Origin: Reyranella soli
Lineage (GTDB): Bacteria > Pseudomonadota > Alphaproteobacteria > Reyranellales > Reyranellaceae
Direction: 5' to 3'
NCBI RefSeq assembly: GCF_007992495.1
Contig: NZ_BKAJ01000061.1
Location: forward strand, 1-64,000
DNA: 64,000 bases
Below the pieces are notes generated by a model, which was not told the DNA's origin, ran no database searches, and saw nothing but the letters and a program-made list of their open reading frames with translations. Of this stretch, positions 12,105 to 21,798 are shown one piece after another. The position numbers were made by a program, and so were the translations under genes. The first letter of the stretch is position 1. Every line of letters starts with the position of its first letter.

Positions 12105-12608
12105 ATGGCGGGCAGCGTCAACAAAGTCATCCTGGTCGGCAATCTTGGCCGCGACCCCGAAGTGAGGTCCATGCAGGATGGCAGATCCATGGTCAACATG
12201 TCGGTGGCCACGTCGGATACGTGGCGCGATCGCCAGAGCGGCGAACGCAAGGAGCGCACCGAATGGCACCGTGTCGTCATCTTCAACGAGAAGCTGGCGG
12301 AGGTCGCACAGAAATACGTGCGCAAGGGTTCCAAGGTCTATGTCGAGGGGCAGCTGTCGACCCGCAAATGGACCGACCAGAGCGGCCAGGAGCGCTACAC
12401 GACCGAGGTCGTGATCCCGCGCTTCGGCGGTGCGCTCACCATGCTCGACGGCCGCAGCGGCGGCGGCGAGGCGGGTGCCGGTGCGGGCGCCGGCATGGAT
12501 GAGGATTTCGGCGGCGGTCCATCGTCAGGCGGCAACAACGGCGGTGGCGGCGGTCGCCCGGCGGCGCGCGGCGGCAAGGCCGAGCTCGACGACGACATTC
12601 CGTTCTAG
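12105..12608 (+). CDS. ssb: Single-stranded DNA-binding protein
   Basis: Binds single-stranded DNA during replication, recombination and repair. The 167 residues have an N-terminal OB fold of about 110 residues ([46 protein letters not shown]), a glycine-rich linker, and the acidic tip DDDIPF that recruits partner proteins. Start is supported by AGGAGG seven bases upstream. Proximity to uvrA is common in alphaproteobacteria; here an MFS gene lies between. No SOS box was found upstream. Confidence 0.97.
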   Translation: MAGSVNKVILVGNLGRDPEVRSMQDGRSMVNMSVATSDTWRDRQSGERKERTEWHRVVIFNEKLAEVAQKYVRKGSKVYVEGQLSTRKWTDQSGQERYTTEVVIPRFGGALTMLDGRSGGGEAGAGAGAGMDEDFGGGPSSGGNNGGGGGRPAARGGKAELDDDIPF

Positions 12609-12611
12609 GGC

Positions 12612-12881
12612 GTGAGCACCATCGAGTACCTGACCGCAGCGGATCACGCGGCGGTCGGGGCTCTTCTGCTCGATGCCTATGCCGACTATGCCGAGCGCAT
12701 AGGACCGGATGCCTGGGCGCGCCTGCAGGACGGCTTGGCGCAGGCAGCCGGCGGACTACTGCGTGACGCCGAGATCGCGGGCATACGCGGGCCGGCCGGG
12801 CTCGACGCCGCCGTGTTCTATCTCCCGCCAGGCCGGTCGGACGGAAAGATATTCCCACGCGAATGGGCCTCTTGCCGATGA
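12612..12881 (+). pseudogene. Truncated GNAT-type acetyltransferase remnant
   Basis: A GTG-started frame of 89 residues resembling only the N-terminal half of a GNAT acetyltransferase (MSTIEYLTAADHAAVGALLL, then AAVFYLPPGRSDGKIFPREWAS). The acetyl-CoA-binding part with the RGxG[IL]G pattern that should follow EWAS is absent: the frame stops at 12881 and the next gene begins 53 bases later. It lies three bases after ssb. A deletion that fused the broken gene to the racemase-like gene's leader is the simplest explanation; a functional short protein is less likely. Confidence 0.6.
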
Positions 12882-12933
12882 ACTTCGGACTGCGTTACTG
12901 GCGGTTCCGGCGGAGTCTTGGGGGAGGCTGACC

Positions 12934-13704
12934 TTGGCGCGGATCTGGTACCAGAGCTTCGTTCATCCGGTCGAACAGGCGCCTTATATCGAGCGGCTGC
13001 AGGCCATGCTGACCAAGGTGGCATCGCCCGGCATCAGCTTCGAGGTCCATGGCCTCGATCCGCCGGACCACTCCTTTCATGCGCTGAGCGAGTTCCGCTG
13101 CGCCGCGCAGGTCATCGGCAATGCGCTAGCGGCCGAGAAGGCAGGCTACGACGCCTTCGTGATCGGCCATTTCCAGGAGCCCGGCCTGATCGAGATCAAG
13201 GGCGCCGTCGATATCCCGGTGATCGGCCTGGGCGAGGCCAACCTGCTGGCCGCGCTGAGCATGGGCGGCCGGTTGGGCCTGGTGACGATCGATCCGGTGT
13301 TCGTGCCCTGGCATGATCGGCAGATCCGCATGCACGGATTTGGTGAGCGCTACGCCGGCACGCAGGCGCTGAAGATGAACCTGCCGTCCTTCATGAAGGC
13401 CTTCACCGACGAGACCGCCTACGCCCAGGTGCGCAGCCAGTTCGTCACGCAGGTGAAGCCGCTGATCGAGAAGGGCGCCGAAGTGATCATCCCGGCGGGC
13501 GGCCTGCCGATGCTGCTGTTCGCGCGCGAAAGCCCGTTCGTCATCGACGACGCGCCAGTGCTGAACGGCATCGCCATCGTTGCCAAGGCGACCGAGATGG
13601 CGATCTCGTTGCGCGCCATCACCAATGTCGTCGTGAGCCGCCGCGGCACCTATGCCAAGGCGCCGCCGGCGGCGATCAGCGAATTCCAGGCGCGGCTGCG
13701 CTAG
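12934..13704 (+). CDS. Asp/Glu/hydantoin racemase-family protein
   Basis: About 256 residues resembling the Asp/Glu/hydantoin racemase and arylmalonate decarboxylase superfamily. Visible elements are the N-terminal strand RIWYQSFVHP, AFVIGHFQEPGL where the first active-site Cys usually lies, GLVTIDPVFVPW, and EVIIPAGGLPMLLF in place of the usual second Cys region. Both catalytic cysteines seem replaced (G/H and G), so racemase activity is doubtful. The TTG at 12934 is chosen because GGGGGAGG lies just upstream; longer in-frame extension would overlap the GNAT remnant. The next gene starts six bases after it. Confidence 0.7.
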   Translation: MARIWYQSFVHPVEQAPYIERLQAMLTKVASPGISFEVHGLDPPDHSFHALSEFRCAAQVIGNALAAEKAGYDAFVIGHFQEPGLIEIKGAVDIPVIGLGEANLLAALSMGGRLGLVTIDPVFVPWHDRQIRMHGFGERYAGTQALKMNLPSFMKAFTDETAYAQVRSQFVTQVKPLIEKGAEVIIPAGGLPMLLFARESPFVIDDAPVLNGIAIVAKATEMAISLRAITNVVVSRRGTYAKAPPAAISEFQARLR

Positions 13705-13710
13705 CGGCGC

Positions 13711-15306
13711 GTGCGCGTCCTCGTCCTCGGCGGCACCGGCGTCTTCGGCAGCAGGCTCTGCCGACTGCTTGCCGACGATCCGGGGATCGAGCTCACCATC
13801 GCCGCGCGCGATCGGGCCGCCGTCGATCAGCTGGCGCGCGAGCTCGGCGTCACCGGCCGAGCGCTCGACTGGCGCTGCGATCTCGACCGCGTGCTGGGCG
13901 AGGGCAGCCATGACGTGGTGGTCAACGCTGCCGGTCCCTTCCAGGGCCAGGACCATGGCGTGGCCGAATGCTGCATCCGCCACGGCGTGCACTATCTCGA
14001 TCTCGCCGATGACGCGGCCTTCGTGCTCGGCATCGACCGCCTGCACGATGCCGCGCTGAAGGCAGCCGTGCTGGTCTGCGCCGGCGCCAGCACCGCGCCT
14101 GCCCTCACCGGCGCGGTGGTCGAGGAGGCGCTGAAGGACGGCCCCGTCGAACGCGTCGGCTTCGGCATCATGCCCGGCAACGACGCGCCGCGCGGTCCGG
14201 CCCTGGTGGCGACGATCGTGGGCAGCGCGGGCAAGCCGATCGCCGATCAGCCTGGCCGCCGCGTCTGGGGCGAGCTGCGGCGCATGACGCTGCCGGGGCT
14301 CGGCAAACGCTGGGTGGCGCCCTGCGATCTGCCCGAACCCGCGTTGTTCGCCCGTCGCTTCGGCGTCCGCGACACCTTCGCCGGAGCAGGGTTGGAAGTG
14401 TCGATCTTCCACGTCGGGCTGTGGTTGCTGTCCTGGCTGGTGCGACTTGGCTTGCTGCGGACGCTGACGCCGATAGCGCCTCTGTTGGCGGGTATCGCCG
14501 ACCATCTGCGCTTTCTCGGTACCGACCGCGGCGGCCTCCGCCTGGAGGTGCATGCCGGTTCGCAGACCCGCGTGTGGTGCCTTATCGCCGAAGGAGGCGA
14601 TGGCCCCTTCATCCCGGTGACGCCGGCGGCGGCGCTGGTGCGCAAGCTTGCCGGCGGCCTTGCCACGCGCGGCGCCCAGCCATGCCTCGGCCTGTTGAAC
14701 TTGGCCGAGATCGACGCCGAATGGCGCCGGGCCGGCTTGCGCATCGCCGCGGGCTGGAGCGAGACCGATCTGCGGCCGTCGCTCTATCGGCGCGTCCTGG
14801 GCGTCGCCTACGACCGTCAGTCGCGCGCAGGCCAGGCGTTGCACGATGCCGGCCCGTCGCACTGGAAGGGGCGCTGCACTGTGGTCGGTGCAGAGACTTC
14901 GGCCGGCCGACTGGTGGCATGGCTGTTCCAGCTTCCAGCACCGACCGACGATGCGCCCATCGCCGTCGAGTTTGCCGCTTCCGGCACGGGCGAGCTGTGG
15001 ACGCGGCGCATCGGCGGCCGGACCATGCGCTCGCGGCAATTCATCGGCCTGCGCAAGCCCGCCGGCTGGATCGTCGAACGCTTCGGCATCCTCGATTTCG
15101 ATCTGTTGGTGCAGGTCGGCGACGAACGTCTCACGCTCTCGATGGCCGGCATGCGCTGCTGCGGCCTGCCTCTGCCGCGCGCCCTGTGGCCCGTGATCGA
15201 AGCGACGGAGTCGGAAGAGAAGGGGCGGTTCTGCTTCGACGTGCAGATCGGCCTGCCGCTGATTGGCCTGCTGGTTCGCTACCGCGGATGGCTTACAGAA
15301 CGATGA
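13711..15306 (+). CDS. Saccharopine dehydrogenase-like protein with DUF4166
   Basis: A 531-residue protein with an N-terminal Rossmann domain (VLVLGGTGVFGSRLCRLLA) of the saccharopine-dehydrogenase/KR type, including VVNAAGPFQGQ and GVHYLDLADD. From roughly residue 360 onward the C-terminal region (WKGRCTVVGAETSAGRL, GELWTRRIGGRTMRSRQF) matches proteins labelled DUF4166. The combination is common and its substrate is unknown. A short hydrophobic stretch occurs near residues 230-260. The GTG start lies six bases after the racemase-like gene, suggesting co-transcription. Confidence 0.8.
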   Translation: MRVLVLGGTGVFGSRLCRLLADDPGIELTIAARDRAAVDQLARELGVTGRALDWRCDLDRVLGEGSHDVVVNAAGPFQGQDHGVAECCIRHGVHYLDLADDAAFVLGIDRLHDAALKAAVLVCAGASTAPALTGAVVEEALKDGPVERVGFGIMPGNDAPRGPALVATIVGSAGKPIADQPGRRVWGELRRMTLPGLGKRWVAPCDLPEPALFARRFGVRDTFAGAGLEVSIFHVGLWLLSWLVRLGLLRTLTPIAPLLAGIADHLRFLGTDRGGLRLEVHAGSQTRVWCLIAEGGDGPFIPVTPAAALVRKLAGGLATRGAQPCLGLLNLAEIDAEWRRAGLRIAAGWSETDLRPSLYRRVLGVAYDRQSRAGQALHDAGPSHWKGRCTVVGAETSAGRLVAWLFQLPAPTDDAPIAVEFAASGTGELWTRRIGGRTMRSRQFIGLRKPAGWIVERFGILDFDLLVQVGDERLTLSMAGMRCCGLPLPRALWPVIEATESEEKGRFCFDVQIGLPLIGLLVRYRGWLTER

Positions 15307-15378
15307 AGAATCGCCGCGGGCAGTCGGCCATGATTCTGCCCGCCATCCGTGTCACCGTACCAGGCGAAGGAGGCGGCC

Positions 15379-16041
15379 ATGGCGCTCACTCCAACGCTGA
15401 TCATCGAGCGGCGACGCAGCGCCCTCGTTGCTGACTGGCAACAAGATCCGCTCATCGTCGTGCAGGTGGAATCGCCTGCCGTGCTTCCGGTGCTGACCTT
15501 CCTCGACGATCGTGGTCGGGGAGCGGGCGTCGGCGCCGTCGGCCGGCGCAGCCAGACCAACACCGTGATCGTGTCGCGCCCAGGCGATCCCGATCGCAAC
15601 GCCAGCGTCTGGGTCAAGGCGAGCTACACGGGATATCGCACCGCCTTCATCGGCTTTCTCAACCACGTTTACGGAACGCAGGCCACGACGACCAACGTCG
15701 CGGGCTATGACGTCGACCATCTGCTCAACCGCGCCCGCAGCCCGGGCGGCGCTGGCTACATCCGCATCGAGGCCGTCAACTCGGCGGTCAATCAGGCCTG
15801 GGGACGGCTGTTCGAAAGGGCGGCCAGCAACCCGGCCTTCCTCGCCAACCAGAATCGGCTGCGGCGAACCTTGAGCTGGACGATCTGCGCCAAGCTCGCC
15901 AACCGGATGCCGCCGAACGGACCGGCCGACGCCAACGGCATCAACCGGCTGGCTGCTTATTTCCAGACGCTCGGCATGGACGCCAACGAGGCGCGTGACG
16001 GGCTGACGTCGATGCTGAACTTCGCCTACGGCGTGCGCTGA
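15379..16041 (+). CDS. Uncharacterised protein with HNH-like DH motif
   Basis: 220 residues, not assigned to a named family. The ATG at 15379 (MALTPTLIIERRR) has GAAGGAGG just upstream; an ATG ten codons earlier is possible. The middle has GYDVDHLLNRARSPGG followed by an Asn-containing stretch AVNSAVNQAWG, which loosely resembles the D-H...N layout of HNH nucleases, but zinc ligands are not evident. No signal peptide or membrane segment is seen. It lies 73 bases after the DUF4166 gene and convergent with the DCC gene, with one base between stops. Function not known. Confidence 0.6.
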   Translation: MALTPTLIIERRRSALVADWQQDPLIVVQVESPAVLPVLTFLDDRGRGAGVGAVGRRSQTNTVIVSRPGDPDRNASVWVKASYTGYRTAFIGFLNHVYGTQATTTNVAGYDVDHLLNRARSPGGAGYIRIEAVNSAVNQAWGRLFERAASNPAFLANQNRLRRTLSWTICAKLANRMPPNGPADANGINRLAAYFQTLGMDANEARDGLTSMLNFAYGVR

Positions 16042-16042
16042 C

Positions 16043-16474
16043 CTACAGATCGATGAAACGATCGCGCGTCTGGGGCGTGGGCACGAAACAGCTCGGTCGG
16101 CGACCGAACCAGCGATAGCGGTTGCGGGCGATGAGGGCGTAGAGCGGGTCGCGCAGGAAGGCCGGGACCAGAATCAACGGCCGAAGCCATCGCACCGGTC
16201 CGCGCAGATGGCGCAGCGAGCGCAGGACGGCGGCCGACCGCAGGTACACCTCGTCACCGTCGAGCAGCAGGATCGTCCGGTCGAAAGTGCCATCGGGCAG
16301 GCCGAGTTCGCGCAGCACACGACGGCCCAGCGCCGATTGCGCGCTGGCGAATTTCAGCCGGCCCTCGGGGTCGCGCGCCAGGCAGAAGGCGACGAAGCCG
16401 CTGCACAGCACGCAGTAGCCGTCGAAGAAATAGAGCGGCCGCGGCAGGTCGCCGAGCGCGGCCGGCAGCTTCAC
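16043..16474 (-). CDS. DCC-family thiol-disulfide oxidoreductase-like protein (DUF393)
   Basis: A 143-residue protein with the family motif FFDGYCVLCSGFV, where a CxxC pair sits near the N-terminus as in thioredoxin-like DCC proteins. RTILLLDGDEVYLRSAAVL and PRPLYFFDG are also typical. The biochemical role of the family is unsettled. The start is inferred to be the GTG at 16474, whose GTGA overlaps the stop codon of the upstream HAD gene, indicating translational coupling. Confidence 0.85.
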   Translation of the reverse strand: MKLPAALGDLPRPLYFFDGYCVLCSGFVAFCLARDPEGRLKFASAQSALGRRVLRELGLPDGTFDRTILLLDGDEVYLRSAAVLRSLRHLRGPVRWLRPLILVPAFLRDPLYALIARNRYRWFGRRPSCFVPTPQTRDRFIDL

Positions 16475-17124
16475 GCCAGTAAGCCCAATTTGCGCAAGGC
16501 CTCCACGGTCTCGGTCGCCGAGCGGTGGTGGACGGCATGCATGCCGAAGGCGCGGGCGCCCTCGACGTTGGGCAGGTTGTCGTCGATCAGCACCGCCTCG
16601 CCTGGCTGGAAGCCGCCGGTGCGGCAGACGATGTCGTAGATTGCGGCGTCCGGCTTGAGACACTTCACGACGCCCGAGACCACGTAGTCGCGGAAATGGC
16701 CGAAGAACGGATGCCGGACGTGGGCCGGCCCGCGCACCCAGACGTCGACCAGATCGGGTGCGTTGGAGAGCAGGTAGAGCGGCGTTCTGGCGCCATGCAG
16801 GCGCTCGACCAGCGCCACCATCTCGGGGAAGGATTGTTCCATCATCTCGTCGAAGCGGCCGTAGAAGGCCTCAATGAGGGCTTCCCGGCCGGGATGCTTG
16901 GCCTTGAGCAGCCGTGTCGCCTCGGCGGGATCTGCGCCTGCATCCTGCAGATTGTGCCACGGCGTGGTGGTCACGGTGGTCAGGAAACGCTCCATTTCCT
17001 CGGGATCGGCGATCAGCTTGCGGTAGAGGTAGCGGGGGTTCCAGTCGATCAACACTCCGCCCATGTCGAAAACCACCACGGAGGGGGCCGTCCGGCCCGT
17101 TTTTTGGGCTGTTTTGGGGGTCAA
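16471..17124 (-). CDS. HAD-family hydrolase
   Basis: A 217-residue haloacid-dehalogenase superfamily phosphatase-like enzyme. Motif I is VVFDMGGVLIDWN, motif II LYLLSNAPD, motif III Lys in VVKCLKPDAAIYD, and motif IV VLIDDNLPNVEGA. The WHNLQDAG region resembles the YihX/2-haloacid-dehalogenase branch with a helical cap inserted between motifs I and II. The second motif-I Asp is replaced (DMGG), as in several members of this branch. The substrate is unknown. It overlaps the DCC gene by four bases and is divergent from gyrA. Confidence 0.88.
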   Translation of the reverse strand: MTPKTAQKTGRTAPSVVVFDMGGVLIDWNPRYLYRKLIADPEEMERFLTTVTTTPWHNLQDAGADPAEATRLLKAKHPGREALIEAFYGRFDEMMEQSFPEMVALVERLHGARTPLYLLSNAPDLVDVWVRGPAHVRHPFFGHFRDYVVSGVVKCLKPDAAIYDIVCRTGGFQPGEAVLIDDNLPNVEGARAFGMHAVHHRSATETVEALRKLGLLA

Positions 17125-17207
17125 TTCAGGGCCTTTCGAAGGAGCGTTTTCGCGGTCAATTTAGCCAATAAAATCAAAGCGTTAAATAGTGGTCTCCCGA
17201 CCGTTTT

Positions 17208-17236
17208 TTGTTGGTCTTTGCGGCCTGTTTTGCTAG
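17208..17236 (+). promoter_or_regulatory. Candidate gyrA promoter
   Basis: TTGTTG at 17208-17213 and TGCTAG at 17231-17236 are 17 bases apart, about 65 bases before the proposed gyrA start. It lies in the AT-richer gap between divergent genes. A short GGTC/GACC stem followed by six Ts just upstream (about 17190-17209) could be a weak terminator. Confidence 0.35.
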
Positions 17237-17300
17237 GGTGCGGTTTCGTTCCGCCGGGCCCTCTGGCAGGGCCACAAATGCGAGCAAAAACCAGGTTTCC

Positions 17301-20135
17301 GTGAGCGACGATACGACCCTTCCACCGGCGCCGCCGCCCCCAGACGCGCCTCCACCGCCGCCTCAGCCGCCGCACGACATCGCGCCGATAACCATCGAAG
17401 AGGAGATGCGCCGCTCCTACCTCGATTACGCCATGAGCGTGATCGTGGCGCGCGCATTGCCCGACGCGCGTGACGGCCTGAAGCCCGTGCAGCGCCGCAT
17501 CCTCTACGCGATGAAGGAAGGCGGCTACGATTCGACGCGGCCCTTCCGCAAGTCCGCCCGCATCGTCGGCGACGTGATGGGCAAGTATCATCCGCACGGC
17601 GACTCGGCGATCTACGACGCCATGGTGCGCATGGCGCAGGACTTCTCCATGCGCCTGCCGCTGATCTCCGGGCAGGGCAATTTCGGCTCGATGGACGGCG
17701 ATCCGCCGGCGGCCATGCGCTACACCGAGGCGCGTCTGGCGCCGGCCGCGGAGACGCTGCTGGCCGACATCGACAAGGAAACGGTCGAGTTCCAGCCGAA
17801 CTACGACGAGCGCGAGAGCGAGCCCACGGTCCTGCCGGCCGCGTTCCCCAATCTGTTGGCCAATGGCGCGGGCGGCATTGCCGTCGGCATGGCAACCAAC
17901 ATCCCGCCGCACAATCTCGGCGAGTTGATCGATGCCTGCTGCGCGCTGATCGACAATCCCGAGCTCACGATCCAGCAGATCACGGAGATCGTGCCGGGCC
18001 CGGACTTCCCGACCGGCGCCACGATTCTCGGCCGCAACGGCATCCGCGCTGCCTTCGAGCTCGGCCGCGGTTCGCTGATCATGCGGGCCAAGACGCGCAT
18101 CGAGGAGAGCCGCGGCGGCCGCGAATCCATCATCATTTCGGAGATCCCCTACCAGGAGAACAAGGCGCGCCTGCACGAGCGCATCGCCGAGGTGGTGCGC
18201 GACAAGAAGGTCGAGGGCGTATCCGAGGTGCGCGACGAGAGCGACCGCGACGGCGTGCGCCTGGTCGTCGAGCTGAAGCGCGACGCCATGGCCGACGTCG
18301 TGCTGAACCAGCTCTACCGCTACACGCCGCTGCAGACGAACTTCAGCGTCAATGCACTGGCGCTGGATGGCGGCCGGCCGCGGCTGATGAGTCTCAAGGA
18401 GCTGCTCGAGGCTTTCATCCGCTTCCGCGCCGAGGTGCTGACGCGGCGGACCAACTACGAGCTGCGCCATGCCCGCGACCGCGCCCACGTGCTGGTCGGC
18501 CTCGCCATCGCCGTCGCCAACATCGACGAGGTGATCGAGATGATCCGCCGCTCGCCCGACCCGGTGGTGGCGCGTGAGCGCTTGATGGCGCGCGACTGGC
18601 CGGCGGCCGACGTGGCGCCGCTGATCTTGCTGATCGCCGAGCCCGGCCGCGAGGTCTCGGCGGAGGGGACCTACCGGCTGTCGGAGGCGCAGGCGCGCGC
18701 CATCCTCGAACTGCGCCTGCAGCGCCTGACCGGCCTGGAGCGCGACAAGATCGCCGAGGAACTGACCGAGGTCGCCAAGCTGATCGAAGGCTATCTCGAG
18801 TTGTTGGCCGACCGCGGCAAGCTGTTCGCGCTGATGCGCAAGGAGCTGATCGAGATCAAGGAGCAGTTCGCCACGCCGCGGCGCACCGAGATCCTCGACA
18901 ACGAGTTCGAAGAGGACATCGAGGACCTGATCCAGCGCGAGGACATGGTCGTCACGGTGACGCATGGCGGCTATGTCAAGCGGGTGCCGGTCTCGGCCTA
19001 CCGCGCCCAGCGGCGCGGCGGCAAGGGCCGCTCGGGCATGGCCACGCGCGAGGACGACTTCGTCTCGAGCCTGTTCGTCGCCAATACGCATACGCCGGTG
19101 CTGTTCTTCTCCAGCCGCGGCATCGTCTACAAGCTCAAGGTCTGGCGCCTGCCGCTCGGTGCGCCACAGGCCCGCGGCAAGGCCTTCGTCAACCTGCTGC
19201 CGCTCAGCGAAGGCGAGAAGATCAGCGCGGTCATGCCGATGCCCGAGGACGAGGCGAGCTGGTCGACGCTGCACGTCATGTTCGCCACGGCGCGCGGCGG
19301 CGTGCGGCGCAACGAGCTCAGCGACTTCGTCAACGTCAACCAGACCGGCAAGATCGCCATGAAGTTCGAGGGCGACGATGCCGGCGACCGGCTGATCGGC
19401 GTCGGCGTCTGCAGCGAGGAGCAGGACGTGCTGCTGGCGACCCGCCAGGGCCGCGCCATGCGTTTCCCGGTCGCCACCGTGCGCGTCTTCGCCAGCCGCA
19501 ATTCGACGGGCGTGCGCGGCATCGCGCTGGCCGAGGGCGACGAGGTGATCTCGATGTCGCTGGTCGACGGCGGCAAGGGCATCACGGCCGAGGAGCGCGA
19601 AGGCTACCTGCGCCGCTCCCGCGCGCTGCGGCAAGCTGAGAACATGGCCGAGAACGCCGCCGAGGCGGCGGAGGAGGAGGCAACGCCGGCTGCCGAGGAG
19701 GCCACCGCCGCTGCCGCGACGCTGTCGGAGGACCGTTTCAGGGAGCTGCAGGACAAGGAGGAGTTCGTGCTGACCGTGGCCTCGTCGGGCTTCGGCAAGC
19801 GCACCTCGGCCTACGAGTACCGGGTGACCGGCCGCGGCGGCAAGGGTGTCGAGCTGATGAGCCTGGCCAGGGGCGGCGAGGTGGTGGCGGCGTTCCCCGT
19901 GCTGAATAGCGACCAGATCATGCTGGTGACCGACGGCGGCACGCTGATCCGCTGCCCGGTGGATGGAATCCGCATTGCGGGCCGCGCCACGCGCGGCGTA
20001 CGCATCGTCAATGTCAGCGAGGGCGAGCGCGTGGTGTCCGCGGTTCGCATGGGCGAGGACGATGCCAGCGCCGAGAACGGCAATGGCAACGGCAATGGCG
20101 AAAGCCATGCCGAAACAACGGTGGATAAGGACTAG
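17301..20135 (+). CDS. gyrA: DNA gyrase subunit A
   Basis: Breakage-reunion subunit of the A2B2 gyrase that introduces negative supercoils. About 944 residues from the GTG at 17301. After a proline-rich N-terminus comes [20 protein letters not shown]; the catalytic Tyr is Y141 in [10 protein letters not shown]. The quinolone-determining region [12 protein letters not shown] has Ser102 and Asp106, the susceptible-type residues. The GyrA box QRRGGKGR and the C-terminal blades follow. An Ala/Glu-rich insertion (about residues 780-815, [20 protein letters not shown]) interrupts the C-terminal domain, as in other alphaproteobacteria. A frame opening at 17208 would add 31 unlikely residues. Confidence 0.97.
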   Translation: MSDDTTLPPAPPPPDAPPPPPQPPHDIAPITIEEEMRRSYLDYAMSVIVARALPDARDGLKPVQRRILYAMKEGGYDSTRPFRKSARIVGDVMGKYHPHGDSAIYDAMVRMAQDFSMRLPLISGQGNFGSMDGDPPAAMRYTEARLAPAAETLLADIDKETVEFQPNYDERESEPTVLPAAFPNLLANGAGGIAVGMATNIPPHNLGELIDACCALIDNPELTIQQITEIVPGPDFPTGATILGRNGIRAAFELGRGSLIMRAKTRIEESRGGRESIIISEIPYQENKARLHERIAEVVRDKKVEGVSEVRDESDRDGVRLVVELKRDAMADVVLNQLYRYTPLQTNFSVNALALDGGRPRLMSLKELLEAFIRFRAEVLTRRTNYELRHARDRAHVLVGLAIAVANIDEVIEMIRRSPDPVVARERLMARDWPAADVAPLILLIAEPGREVSAEGTYRLSEAQARAILELRLQRLTGLERDKIAEELTEVAKLIEGYLELLADRGKLFALMRKELIEIKEQFATPRRTEILDNEFEEDIEDLIQREDMVVTVTHGGYVKRVPVSAYRAQRRGGKGRSGMATREDDFVSSLFVANTHTPVLFFSSRGIVYKLKVWRLPLGAPQARGKAFVNLLPLSEGEKISAVMPMPEDEASWSTLHVMFATARGGVRRNELSDFVNVNQTGKIAMKFEGDDAGDRLIGVGVCSEEQDVLLATRQGRAMRFPVATVRVFASRNSTGVRGIALAEGDEVISMSLVDGGKGITAEEREGYLRRSRALRQAENMAENAAEAAEEEATPAAEEATAAAATLSEDRFRELQDKEEFVLTVASSGFGKRTSAYEYRVTGRGGKGVELMSLARGGEVVAAFPVLNSDQIMLVTDGGTLIRCPVDGIRIAGRATRGVRIVNVSEGERVVSAVRMGEDDASAENGNGNGNGESHAETTVDKD

Positions 20136-20210
20136 CCGTGCCGCTAAGACTTCGCCGCCGCAGAAGCCGCTCGAATGGGCGCACCAGTCATGGGGAAGTG
20201 GGGGCAAGAC

Positions 20211-20717
20211 ATGGCGTCAGAACGCGTCGGCGTGTATCCGGGCACGTTCGATCCCATCACCAGCGGGCACATGGAAGTCGTGCGCCGATCGCTCAGGCTG
20301 GTCGACAAGCTGGTGATCGGGCCCGCAACCAACATCGGCAAGGGGCCGCTGTTCTCGCTGCAGGAACGCATCGACATCATCAAGGACGACATCGAGGACT
20401 TCTCGGCGGCCGACAAGGCACGCATCCAGATCGCGCCGTTCGACGGGCTCCTGATCCATTTTGCGCGCGAAGTCGGCGCCTCGGTGATCATTCGCGGCCT
20501 GCGCGCGGTCTCGGACTTCGAGTACGAGATCCAGATGGCCAACATGAATGCCCGCATGGAGCCCAATATCGAGACCATCTTCCTGATGGCCTCCGACCGG
20601 CACCAGTTCATCGCCTCCTCGCTGGTCAAGGACATCGCCCGATTGGGCGGCGATACCTCGCAGTTCGTGTCCAAGAAGGTGTTTCAGCGCCTGAAGGACA
20701 AGTTCAAGAAAGGCTGA
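20211..20717 (+). CDS. coaD: Phosphopantetheine adenylyltransferase
   Basis: Transfers AMP to 4'-phosphopantetheine to form dephospho-CoA, the penultimate step of coenzyme A synthesis. The 168 residues contain the nucleotidyltransferase motif TFDPITSGH (T/HxGH type), the substrate loop FDGLLIHFAREV, IIRGLRAVSDFEYE, and the C-terminal S-S-x-x-V-[KR] element FIASSLVKDIARLGGD. The ATG at 20211 (MASERVGVYPGTF) is chosen; an ATG twelve codons earlier is possible. The gene follows gyrA by 75 bases and precedes tRNA-Lys, a neighbourhood seen in related bacteria. Confidence 0.97.
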   Translation: MASERVGVYPGTFDPITSGHMEVVRRSLRLVDKLVIGPATNIGKGPLFSLQERIDIIKDDIEDFSAADKARIQIAPFDGLLIHFAREVGASVIIRGLRAVSDFEYEIQMANMNARMEPNIETIFLMASDRHQFIASSLVKDIARLGGDTSQFVSKKVFQRLKDKFKKG

Positions 20718-20816
20718 CCGGCCGGGGTACTGGGCGGCCCGCCGCGTTGACCGCGCGGCCTGCGCATCTTATACGGGCGCCGCGCGGGGTTTCGGTCCTC
20801 CGCGCCAGGCCGGAGC

Positions 20817-20891
20817 GAGCCCGTAGCTCAGCGGTAGAGCATCTGACTTTTAATCAGGTGGTCGTAGGTTCGATCCCTACCGGGCTCACCA
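20817..20891 (+). tRNA. tRNA-Lys (UUU anticodon), CCA encoded
   Basis: The acceptor arms GAGCCCG and CGGGCTC pair over 7 bp, followed by A and an encoded CCA. The D arm is GCTC...GAGC. The anticodon loop CTTTTAA presents TTT between TCTGA and TCAGG. The T arm is GTAGG-TTCGATC-CCTAC. It lies between coaD and the envelope locus. Confidence 0.97.
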
Positions 20892-20919
20892 GCACAGGCG
20901 AGAAGGAGAGACGCGGCTC

Positions 20920-21798
20920 ATGCCGTCGGTGAAAGTCGTCAACGGCAAGCAGATCGTGGTCGAGGCGCTCGACCCGTCGCAGCGCTTCAAGCGCTTCCTT
21001 GCCAAGCCGTTGCTCCAGATGCGCTACAACCGGGAGATCATCCTGGCGATCCTGCGCCGCGAGCTCGCCTCGCGTTTCACCGGCTCTGCCGGCGGCTGGC
21101 TGTGGGCGGTCGCGGCACCGCTGTTCGCCATCGCCGTCTACACCTTCGCCTTCACGACCAAGCTGCAGATGACGTTCGTGGGCGAGCAGGGCCAGAAGCC
21201 GATTGCATACGCGCTGTTCATCTTCGCCGGCCTTATCGTCTTCAACTTCTTCTCGGAGATGGCGTACCGCTCGCCGATGCTGCTGCACGAGTACGCCCAC
21301 TTCATCAAGCAGACGATCTTCCCCTCGGACATGCTGGCGGTGATCTCGACCCTGCGCGCCGCGGCCTATACCGGCATCGGCGCCATCGTCATGCTGATCT
21401 GCGTCGCCGCCGTGAAAGGCGGCCTGCCCTGGACCGTGATCTTCGTGCCGCTGATCTTCATTCCGCTGTCGGCGTTCCTCATGGGCCTGTCGTGGTTCCT
21501 GTCCGCCATCGGCGCCTTCACGCGCGATGCCGGCTACCTGATGATCAACATCGTGCCGCTGTTCATGTTCATGACGCCGGTGTTCTTTTCGCCCGGCAGC
21601 TGGTCGTTCCCCTGGAACCTGGCGATCCACGGCAACGCACTGACCGCCTATGTCGAGATCATGCGCGACCTCGTGCTGACCGGCACGTTGCCCAATCCGC
21701 TGACTGTCCTGTGGGCGCTGGCGACGGCGATCTTCACCTTCTACTTCGGCTATTGGTTCTTCGACAGGTACCGGAATGTCATCGTCGACGTCATCTGA
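20920..21798 (+). CDS. ABC-2 polysaccharide/polyol-phosphate export permease
   Basis: Membrane component of a Wzm/KpsM/TagG-type exporter that moves lipid-linked glycans or capsule chains across the inner membrane. The 292 residues have a cytoplasmic N-terminus, an amphipathic stretch (ILAILRRELASRFTGSAGGW) typical before helix 1, and about six membrane helices. The start has a strong GAAGGAG upstream. The 3' end overlaps the ATPase gene by 23 bases, so the pair is translationally coupled. It opens the one-direction envelope locus that ends near 30938. Confidence 0.9.
   Translation: MPSVKVVNGKQIVVEALDPSQRFKRFLAKPLLQMRYNREIILAILRRELASRFTGSAGGWLWAVAAPLFAIAVYTFAFTTKLQMTFVGEQGQKPIAYALFIFAGLIVFNFFSEMAYRSPMLLHEYAHFIKQTIFPSDMLAVISTLRAAAYTGIGAIVMLICVAAVKGGLPWTVIFVPLIFIPLSAFLMGLSWFLSAIGAFTRDAGYLMINIVPLFMFMTPVFFSPGSWSFPWNLAIHGNALTAYVEIMRDLVLTGTLPNPLTVLWALATAIFTFYFGYWFFDRYRNVIVDVI

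Noticed and set aside
17121..20207. 1028-codon open frame on the minus strand opposite gyrA
   Set aside because: It mirrors the GC-rich gyrA codons, has no protein-family resemblance and is rich in Ala/Arg/His as expected for an antisense shadow.
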